From positions 1 through 64,000 of the forward strand of contig VXIS01000094.1 of the NCBI GenBank assembly GCA_008704415.1: 64,000 nucleotides of DNA. Reading direction: 5' to 3'. Within the stretch, counting starts at the first letter, position 1, and every line of letters begins with the position of its first letter. The notes beneath the pieces are model-generated. The model did not search any database and was not told the DNA's origin. It worked only from the letters and a program-made list of their open reading frames with translations. The DNA comes from Sphaerosporella brunnea. Taxonomy: Eukaryota; Ascomycota; Pezizomycetes; Pezizales; Pyronemataceae. Below, in pieces: positions 56,305 to 64,000 of the stretch. The position numbers were made by a program, and so were the translations under genes.

Positions 56305-56905
56305 TGAAGTTACCGTATCGTGGTCAACTTTACAGTATCGTGATGGCCAAGCCGCGGATATGGGGCGGCCCGGGCAAGTGTATGATGGTGGACCGGCTGG
56401 TGGTACGGTGAGGTAGGTAGGGAGCCTGAGGGCACACAGAGAGCGGTACAAAGATGGTTGGCATTGGTCGCGCGGGGCGCGGGCGGAACTTGTTGATTTA
56501 CTGCACGAAATACACCCGTCAAACCTCCGGAATTTCCTGCAGCCCTTCCTCCCACAAGTTCTCCAAATTCTCCAGCGCACCATTGGCGAGAAGCTCATCC
56601 TCAAGCTCTAACAGCTGCTCCTCATTGAGGTCTTCCCAGCGGATGGGTTGGGTTCTGCATCCGTGTAGCGGTCAAAGGCAGCAGAAACTTCTTCATGCCG
56701 AGGGTTTCCCATAGCTGGTGGTGGTGGTGGTGGTTGTTTTCGCTGTAGCAGGCCGGGGTATAGTGACGGTCAAACGCGTTTTGAGTGTGGCGGCTGTGGT
56801 GGCGCACCAACTATTACTAAGGTGGCTGTGCTATGTAACGTTACATGCCAAGCTTTCCACGTTACGTTACAAGTTTACCGTATCGTGCTCAACTTTACGG
56901 TATTT
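56305..56905 (+). repeat. Direct repeat pair (GTATCGTG...CAACTTTAC) around a decayed ORF
   Basis: AGTTACCGTATCGTGGTCAA (about 56308) and AGTTTACCGTATCGTGCTCA (about 56869) start two 40 bp near-identical direct repeats, each preceded by palindromic CACGTAACG/ACGTTACG sequence. Between them the minus strand reads MGNPRHEEVSAAFDRYTDAE and, after a frame change, WEDLNEEQLLELEDELLANG ... EGLQEIPEV stop (about 56714-56535), an acidic protein fragment of unknown type. Confidence 0.5.
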
Positions 56906-57053
56906 TAGCATCCCTGGGGGTGGCGAAATATTGGCCAGAAAAAAAAAGTAAATTTTATATGGGCAGCACCAATTTTTGGACATTCTTAGAGCCGCACAGA
57001 GCCTCAAAAATTACCGAAAAAAGGCAATTCGAGTGATATATTATGACTAGCTA

Positions 57054-57605
57054 TTATACAAAAATCCGCCGAGTTTCCCTGCGATGGGATCTATACTGCT
57101 TCTCCCCGTACGCTCTCTGCTCCTCCGTCAAGCCATTCATATACGCCAACATCCATCGCTTACTACGCATCGCAAATCGACGTATTGTCGTTAAGCTTAC
57201 GGAATCCATAGCTTTCATCACCATTTTTTTCAAGCTCCGCAAAGCTGTACTTGCAGTTCGCCCGTGTATACCGCTTCAATTCAGCCCAATAGTACTCGAT
57301 GTAGTTGAGCTCGCGGTGAAATTTCGGACAGAAGATCACTTCGTGTCCGGCTTCGCGTATAATGGTCTCAAGCAAAGAAACTTCATTTTTTAAAGTCATC
57401 TTGAGCTTCGAGGATCCGCAAGGCGCAAAAATGGTTGGCCCACCTCGCCTCGATCGGCCGTACGGTTTTCGCATTCTTCCATCGTTTCCTCAAAGACCCG
57501 CTCTTCAAAATTGGTTGTCTTCTTCTTTTTGTCTCGGCCGCACTGTTTCTTCAAGCCTTCCCGCCGCCATAAACCTCGTTCTTGAAGAATACGCTTCATC
57601 CCTTT
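57054..57605 (-). pseudogene. Tc1/mariner-type (DDE_3) transposase 3' half, frameshifted
   Basis: The minus strand reads MKRILQERGLWRREGLKKQC, then in another frame LRILEAQDDFK, then NEVSLLETIIREAGHEVIFC, PKFHRELNYIEYYWAELKRY (the PELNxIE box with catalytic Glu), and in a third frame MDSVSLTTIRRFAMRSKRWM ending SHRRETRRIFV. The order is that of fungal Tc1/mariner-like transposases, C-terminal half only. The frame changes near 57388 and 57232 coincide with runs of A. The N-terminal half, with the DNA-binding domain and first Asp, is not present. No terminal repeats were found nearby. Confidence 0.85.
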
Positions 57606-60474
57606 AGCCTCACCGATCAGCTCTCGAGCGATTGGCTTCCCTGAGAATTAGGAGGTGGAATTGGGGGAGCGGGTGCCTCGGAATCGGGGTGCATGATAAA
57701 TCGCTCGACTAATTACTAAGCGAAAAACAAGTTTTTAACATTGCCAAGAAATGCCAAGACGCTACCCTGACTAGATGGCGGGCACTTCTACTCTACTCGA
57801 GTACTTGTAACCAACCCAAAAGAGCAGGGTGAGTGACCCGTGATGTTCGGCATTCTGGCGTATCACTCGCCGCATTTCCGCAACGCCCCGTAAATTTAGG
57901 CCGTTGCCCCACTTCTTCGGCCCGTGTTGCTTATTGGGTTTCCAATAATTTTGATTTTGACGAGCACATCGTATACGCTGTCGGTAAAATTGCGGCACAC
58001 ACACCCGGCAACCCCAAACAAAAAACACCTTCAACTCCACGGGTTTTGAAACGATTTGGCCGACCAAGGACTCATACCAAAGCTAGGAAGCTACTCTACA
58101 AGATCGATCGTGCATACGACAAAACAAAAATCGCACTGAAAAGCTGTGACGCTGTGACCGTGTGCTCTCTCTCTGCGCGCACGGGGTTAGGGTTATGGGC
58201 GTTTCCAATACCACATACCCGATGCATTATCGGGCAGCTATCTCCGTCGAGCTGTGCCCGTGGGGATTTGTGTCGGGATTTGGTTGGTCATACATATTCC
58301 ATATTCGACTGTGGCTGCATGTCAGCGATAAAACAGACTCCCCCCCCCACACATATCCAGTTAGCGGCACAGAATCGCCTTATAGGGAATTTAACCGTCT
58401 CCAAAAGGAAGTCAGTAAAAAACAAAAACCCTCCTTGGTAGGCCTTAAAAATTTGTCTATAAGGCAGGGGCTTCTCTCATCCGAGTTTTTACGGCATGTC
58501 CCCCCCCACACAAAAGATGTGATCTGTCAGCTTTGGCATCTCTCAAAATTCTCTGTGATTGGTGAAGATTGCCCTTGCAGCGTTGGGCGTTTGCTGCTGA
58601 CGATTCTTATCATTACTTGTCGTTTGCGTAAGTCTCAACAAGCACTCGAGAAAAGTAGAGTCTCTTGTGCCTACGTCGATCCTCTCGGTGATTGGTGCAG
58701 ATTGTCCTTGCAGCGTGGGCTGTAGACGATTCTTTGGGAGGGGACAGCATCTAGCGACCCCCCAGCTGTCCGCCCGGTGATGGCTGGATAAATACCCCGC
58801 AAAACCCCACCAGCTTTCTTTCCTTTCCACTCCTCCACCACGAAGACACGGCAGAAACCCCGCAGCCTCGCACCGCCTCGCCGCGGCGAGCAACCTCCTA
58901 CCCGTCGCTTGCTCCGAGCAAGACCTTTGCTTGCTTGGAATCGAGTTTATTGTCTGTATTCGACCGCGGACCCCCGCCCTTATCCTGTCCACCCTTTATT
59001 GATACTATCTCATGCGTCAACTGCGGCCCCCCGAAGCGGATCTCGCTCCGGCTCAGACGACGACAAACAGAAGCCAGTTCGAAGTTCCCGACTTACGGAT
59101 ATCGCCACACTCGAGTAATAAATAGCAAGGTCAAGAAGCGTCTGAGCCACGCTCGACATCGCCATCCACATCCACAACCTGACGCCAGGTGGTGCTGGCT
59201 ATGACGGTAAGTGAAGTGTTGCCTTGCCGTTCCTTCCCCAGATATCTATATTGACTGATGGGATGGACACGGCAGAGATGGTTGCCGCACGCACGCGCTC
59301 AGGTCAGCAAACCGCCGCCCCCCCCCCCCGATTCGCAGACCCCCGCACAAATGGGAACTCACCTGCCATGTGGGGATTGCATTGTTGGGCAAGTTACCCC
59401 CCCCCAGCGACAATTCAAGTCGGTTATTTGGGCTATCCACCCACGGTTGCACGATCTGTGCTTCGATGAACGAGTTTGCACGCTTGCACGCTTGCACGAT
59501 CTGTGCTTCGATGAACGAGTGCCCGCCTGCGGCTGCTACGAAGATCACACAGGCTTGGTGTGTATCCACCGCGGCGGATGCGGCCGGATGCGGCGTGCGC
59601 GACGGTGGAGGACTTGCACGACAACTGCCTTGGCGTCGCATTCGCATCATCGCACAAGCAAGACGAAGCTCTCCGGCAACGCGAAGAAACTACCAGAAGA
59701 GGAGATACGCGTCGTCGTCGGCGACCACAAGGTGTCGTGGAAGTGGAGCTCCGAGTGGTGCGACGCACGCTCCACGACGTCGAGTACCGCCAGGTGGTGG
59801 TGCTCAACGTCTCCGTGACCAACTCGCCAAGCTTGCTGCACGAATCATCGCGGAGCGAGATCGTACCATCGCAGAGCGAGATCGTACGGTGGCTGAGCTG
59901 AAAGCCGCTCTACACGCGAATTACCAAAAAACAACACACAAAAATTTTCAAAGGCCGTGGAAATCGGCTCTTGGCGGTATGTCTGCAGACCTGTTCGTCA
60001 TTGTCTGAAGAGGAGTCAAGGAGGGAGGAGTGATTCGGCCCTGGCGAGGAACGCGTCGCACTTTCACTCCGCCCGCCTCCGCACGGTGCCTCGCTTTACG
60101 CGTGCCTAACCTCGTTCCACGCCGAGCCAGCGCCAGTCAGGCGCGAGAGCAAGAAAAACACGCGTAGCACCGGCGACTTCACTGCAACGACATCCGACAC
60201 CCGGCGCTCGCGTGGCCCGGCTTCTCGCTCGCCGCTGGCCACGGCTTTTGTTTTGTTGTGGGCCTGTTTCTTTCCTTTGTTTTCCCGATTACACTTTTCC
60301 TTCCTGGCAGGATACGGGCGGGGACGAGTAGGGGGGTCTGTCATTATCGTTCGCGGTCGAATGCAGATAATAAATAAACTTGATTACAAACAAAATATGT
60401 CGCGGTGAGCCGTGGGCTAGCATAGCAACAAAGACGCTGCTGCACACACGGCTCTCGTTCGCTATCATCACCAA
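57606..60474. other. No firm gene; small repeats and a coiled-coil relic
   Basis: 58521-58640 and 58681-58735 are copies of a repeat also at 22331-22430. A 50 bp unit (CACGATCTGTGCTTCGATGA) is doubled at 59455-59520. Plus-strand pieces near 59730 (RTLHDVEYRQVVVLNVSVTN) and, after a frame change, LAKLAARIIAERDRTIAERD form a helical fragment with a tandem IAERDRT motif, probably a decayed gene. A C-rich leader precedes an ATG at 60476 (MSAASPPPPYNTRS), which may start the DIRS-like element's gag region. Confidence 0.35.
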
Positions 60475-60724
60475 AATGTCCGCTGCCTCCCCCCCCCCCT
60501 ACAACACTCGCTCCAGCGCGAGTCTGCCAGCACTCAGCTGAACTTCGGAGGCCTCGTCCTCAGCCACCGCTCCCGTCGAACCCACCCATCTCCGCCGGCA
60601 CAGCCGTCGCCGCCATCGACCCAGCACTCCAGTCTCCAGGCGGTCATCACCACGCTGGGCACCGACGGTATTCGGGCCCTGCTCATGAAGGCCCTCGCCC
60701 CCCCAGACACCCCGTCCCGCTACT

Positions 60725-60962
60725 CGACGAAAAAAAAAAAAGTATTCGGACACTCACTGCCAAGCCACGCAGTGAAAAAAATCGATAACTTCTCTGGATC
60801 TCACTCAAAAACTTTGGAAGAAGTCTCAAATTAAGAGATAGCAGTTGAAACCCTTCAGGCATAAAGAATTTGTGCTGACGATTTTTTTGTTGCGCTGTTG
60901 CGTTTTGGTGGGATACCCGCGAGTTGGGGGGTTGGTGTCCGAATACTTTTTTTTTTCCGTCG
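60725..60962. mobile_element. 238 bp foldback MITE inside retroelement sequence
   Basis: CGACG, an A-run and GTATTCGGACAC (60742-60753) at the left are inverted at the right as GTGTCCGAATAC (60935-60946), a T-run and CGTCG. The interior has no coding capacity. It interrupts the region upstream of the DIRS/Ngaro reverse transcriptase. Confidence 0.75.
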
Positions 60963-61069
60963 AATACCGCACCACCACCACCTACCACCGCCAGTCGTGC
61001 TGCAGCCTTTTCCTCTGTCTCCGACACATTCCCCATACAGTTCTCATCTACACCGACCCCCGTTTATTC

Positions 61070-61945
61070 TCCCAGCCCGCTTCACACCTCTGGATGGGCC
61101 GAACTGCTTGCCCAAAATCCCGACCGCTTATTCGTCGATACACTGCTTCACATCGTTCAATATGGTGCGCGCATCGGATATTGTGGACTCACCTCCGCCA
61201 CCGCTGATCCCTCAACCCTGTCTCTCGACATCGCCAGAGAGCTTTCCCATCATCGCATTATGCAGGTACCCGCTCCAGATACTACGGCGCCAGACACTAC
61301 TAGCAGTACAGCCACATCTTTCATTTGTTCCCCCCCCTAGGCCTGGTTCCCAAGGGCAGCGGTGGTTGGCGACGTATTCATCACCTCTCTTACCCTCGAG
61401 GAAGCTCAGTCAACGACCACATCCCCGCAGAATGGGCTGCCCTCGAGTACGCAACGGTTGATCAAGCAATCGCCATGATAGCGGCTCAGGGCCCCGGGGT
61501 GATGCTCATCAAGCAAGACCTCCAAGATGCCTTTCGCCACATACCTATTGCTTCCCAGGACCTATGGCTACTGGGCTTTTGCTGGGAAGGAACCTATTGT
61601 GTGGCAAGCTTAGCCTCCAGGAACTACAGTCCCTCATCGGCTTCCTATCGTTCTGCTGCAAAGTTGTCCCCCTTGGTCGCAGCTTCCTTCGCAGGCTCTA
61701 CGATGCGACCAGCAACTACCCACACTCAGACACTAAAAGACGGCGCCTGACAGCTGAAATGAAGGCCGACCTCCGATGGTGGAAACAGTTCCTTCCGTCG
61801 TGGAATGGGATCGCCGTCATTCGCCCTGCTCGCGCAACCCTCCCTCCTCCTCTGGACCGGGGGTCGGCGGTTCATGGGAGATCGAGTGATATGCAGTGGT
61901 GGAGCGCAGCAGCGAGGTGCGCGCGCTCCACGGGCACGCTGCAAT
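61070..61945 (+). pseudogene. DIRS/Ngaro-type reverse transcriptase, internally deleted
   Basis: The frame to 61340 has TSGWAELLAQNPDRLFVDTL and VQYGARIGYCG, the conserved lead-in. A second frame has PLGLVPKGSGGWRRIHHLSY, SVNDHIPAEWAALEYATVDQ and IKQDLQDAFRHIPIASQDLW, the fingers of the enzyme with the first catalytic Asp (QDLQDAF). At about 61600 it jumps directly to KLSLQELQSLIGFLSFCCKV and VPLGRSFLRRLYDATSNYP, the thumb and linker, so the palm with the catalytic YxDD box is missing. The wording (HHLSYP, QSLIGFL) is that of tyrosine-recombinase (DIRS/Ngaro) retrotransposons. RNase H is only started and the recombinase is absent. Dead copy. Confidence 0.8.
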
Positions 61946-63460
61946 AATAACCCGCGTCGCGTCCTACGCCGAGCCTTGCCCTGAACCTCTATGTTTTGAG
62001 TACGCTTCTCCGGCCATAACTTTGACAGTTTTCATCTGATTGACTTGGGGTTTGAAGCTGCAGATTACCCACCGCATCCTCTACGCTCCAAACGCTCCAC
62101 CCCCCCCCCCCCCCCCCGAACCCCGCATCGCGTCCCACGCCGAGTCCCGCGCCGAGTTCTGCGCCGAGTTCTGCGCCGAGCCTCTATGTTTTGAGTACGC
62201 CTTTGCTGCCACAACTCCGTCAGTTTTCATTTGACTGACTTCGGGATTGAAGCTACAAATCACCCACCGCATCGTCCACGCTCTACGCTCCGAAGCTCCT
62301 GAACCCTGCATCGCGTCCCGTGCCGAGTCCCGCGCCACGTTCTGCGCCGAGTGAATGGAAGATCAAGTAAATTGCCGTGGAGGAGTGCAGTGGTGCGCTG
62401 GGCATGACTGCTGTACGCTCCGATAACCCGCATCGCGTCCTATGCCGAGCAGGGCGTCCCACGCCGAGTCCTACCCTCTATGCTCTGAGTATGCTTCTCC
62501 GGCCATACCTTTGCCAGTTTTCATCCGATTGACTTGCAGTTTGAAGTGGCAGATATCTCAACGCTCCACGCTCCACGCTCCACGCTCCACGCTCCACGCT
62601 CCACCATGCTCCACGCTCCAAACCCTCATCGCATCCCACGCCGAGTCCTGCGCCGAGCCTCTATGTTTTGAGTACGCCTTTACTGCCACAACTTTGACAG
62701 CTTTCATCCGATTGACTTGGGGTTGAAGCTGTAGATTACCCACAGCATCCTCCATGCTCTACACTTGAAACCCTCGGACCCGCGTCGCGTCCTACGGCGA
62801 GCCTTGCCTTCTATGCTCTGAGTACGCTTCTTCGGTCATATCATTGCCAGTTTTCATCTGATTGACCTGGGGATTGAAGTAACAGACTACCTGTGCTCTC
62901 CACCACCACGCTCTCCACTACCCCGCGCTCTCCACCACCCTGCGCTCTCCACCACCCTGCGCTCTCCACCACCCTGCGCTCTCCACCACCCTGCGCTCTC
63001 CACCACCCTGCGCTCTTCACCACTTTGAACTGCGAAGCTACCTTGCCGAGCCCCGCAACTCTGAGCCATGTAGTCTAAGTATCTGTGTTTCGAGTATGTC
63101 TATCCTGCCGCAACTCTGTCAGTTTGCATCCAATTGACTTGGAGATTGAAGGGACCGACTACTCACCTTATGCTCTACCCGGGCACGCTCTTTACCACCC
63201 TGCGCTCTCCACCACCCTGCGCTCTTCACCACTTTGAACTGCGAAGCTACCTTGCCGAGCCCCGCAACTCTGAGCCATGTAGTCTAAGTATCTGTGTTTC
63301 GAGTATGTCTATCCTGCCGCAACTCTGTCAGTTTGCATTCAATTGACTTGGGGATAGAAGTGACAGAGTACCCATCTCATGCCCATGCTCTACCCGGTTA
63401 CGCTCTCTACCACCCCGCAATCTCCACCACTATGCTCTCCACTACCCTGGTGTACACCTT
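61946..63460 (+). repeat. Degenerate satellite array, about 150-300 bp units
   Basis: Seven copies of a block containing TTTTGAGTACGCTTCTCCGG and CATCTGATTGACTTGGGG lie near 61997, 62193, 62487, 62668, 62817, 63093 and 63299. Spacers between them are shorter repeats: GCCGAGTCCCGC, CTCCACG (62560-62615) and a 15 bp CTCCACCACCCTGCG unit (62895-63020). No coding capacity. Confidence 0.85.
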
Positions 63461-63464
63461 GATA

Positions 63465-63585
63465 GGCGGCCGTTAGGCTGTAGTTTAACGTCATTTCGGA
63501 CCAATACACCTGGAATAGGCGGCCACTAGGCAGTAGTTTAACGTCATTCCGGACATCTCAATAGGCGGCCATCAAGCAGTGGATT
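63465..63585 (+). repeat. Three-copy 45-60 bp repeat (AATAGGCGGCC)
   Basis: ATAGGCGGCCGTTAGGCTGT, ATAGGCGGCCACTAGGCAGT and ATAGGCGGCCATCAAGCAGT each precede (A/T)TTAACG. It directly follows the satellite array. Confidence 0.8.
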
Positions 63586-64000
63586 AACGGGAATGATTTG
63601 GAATTGCACGAAGGTAAAAATGTGGATCTATCTCCTCCTCCCTTTCCTCTATGGTGCAGGCAGCTATAAACCTCGTTGTCGCACGTCCCCTGTTGGTGGA
63701 GATGGGTGGAGATGGACGACCATAATAAACGCAGTTATCCCCGCGTGCAAACTCTGTGCAGACACCACGTTTCTCGACCAAACAAGATGCGCTCTATGAT
63801 TCTACGTCGTGCAGCTCCACAGGTTTAACACCATTGTACTCTGGTTATGGGGTCGCAACTACGGATTGTGAAAAGCTTGGACCAGCTAAATGGCACGGCC
63901 CCGCAGCCATGGCCAGTTGCCAACCGCCGTGGCCACCTGACAACGCTACCATCTGCCAATATCTTGAAGGTTATACTGTTTGAAACAGTGAACTTGGTCC
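63586..64000. other. No gene seen at the right edge
   Basis: Short ORFs only; any gene would continue beyond the window. Confidence 0.35.

Noticed and set aside
1..64000. Search for CRISPR arrays, operons and bacterial-type signals
   Set aside because: The tandem repeats here have no regular unique spacers. Introns and transposon types show a eukaryotic (fungal) genome.

Overview
This window reads as a gene-poor, transposon-rich stretch of a filamentous fungus, most likely a mushroom-forming basidiomycete (Agaricomycetes). The grounds are 38-118 bp GT-AG introns, a GH28 rhamnogalacturonase, TTAGGG-type telomere motifs, a Plavaka/Tnp2-like DNA transposon linked to a TET/JBP-type dioxygenase, a Harbinger element, hAT, Tc1/mariner and DIRS/Ngaro relics, and many MITEs. 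The genus cannot be fixed from the sequence.

Region 1 (1-13.9 kb). The 3' end of a Ty3/gypsy retrotransposon (chromodomain, polypurine tract, 1.19 kb LTR) has cut an older ORF. Next comes the main feature: a 10.48 kb DNA transposon at 2913-13390. It has 35 bp terminal inverted repeats, a 3 bp target duplication (CCT), tandem arrays inside both ends, and three genes with open frames: a five-exon AT-hook protein (3549-5800, -), a three-exon CMC-type transposase (6326-9902, +) and a TET/JBP-like Fe(II)/2-oxoglutarate dioxygenase (10269-12161, -). It sits 19 bases into the coding sequence of an F-box-like host gene. Removing element plus one CCT rejoins the host frame exactly, which independently fixes the borders. 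Transposase, DNA-binding protein and DNA-demethylation-type enzyme on one mobile unit suggest an element that edits the methylation of its own ends.

Region 2 (14-29 kb). Mostly non-coding or decayed: dispersed repeats, a beta-trefoil lectin relic (21.5-21.9 kb), a hAT MITE with near-perfect 8 bp target duplications (23784-24110), a second hAT derivative with perfect 8 bp duplications that still carries a scrap of transposase (24457-25050), a small basic-protein gene (25380-25726) and a three-exon hypothetical gene (27660-28913).

Region 3 (29-37.2 kb). A decayed PIF/Harbinger element with both of its usual genes, then a cluster of dispersed and inverted repeats that includes two identical tRNA-His(GTG) genes in inverted orientation and a third fragment.

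Region 4 (37.2-49.3 kb). The clearest host gene, a secreted rhamnogalacturonase (39045-40563), then short-repeat families, a hAT relic, an interstitial telomere tract beside a 200 bp TA-flanked MITE, an 89 bp foldback MITE, an acidic nuclear-type protein gene (46832-47984) and a decayed multi-copy gene.

Region 5 (49.3-64 kb). No convincing intact gene. It holds extreme homopolymer tracts (T55, T25, A16, A38), a 417 bp MITE, a Tc1/mariner transposase pseudogene, a foldback MITE, a DIRS/Ngaro reverse transcriptase missing its catalytic core, and a degenerate satellite array to about 63.6 kb.
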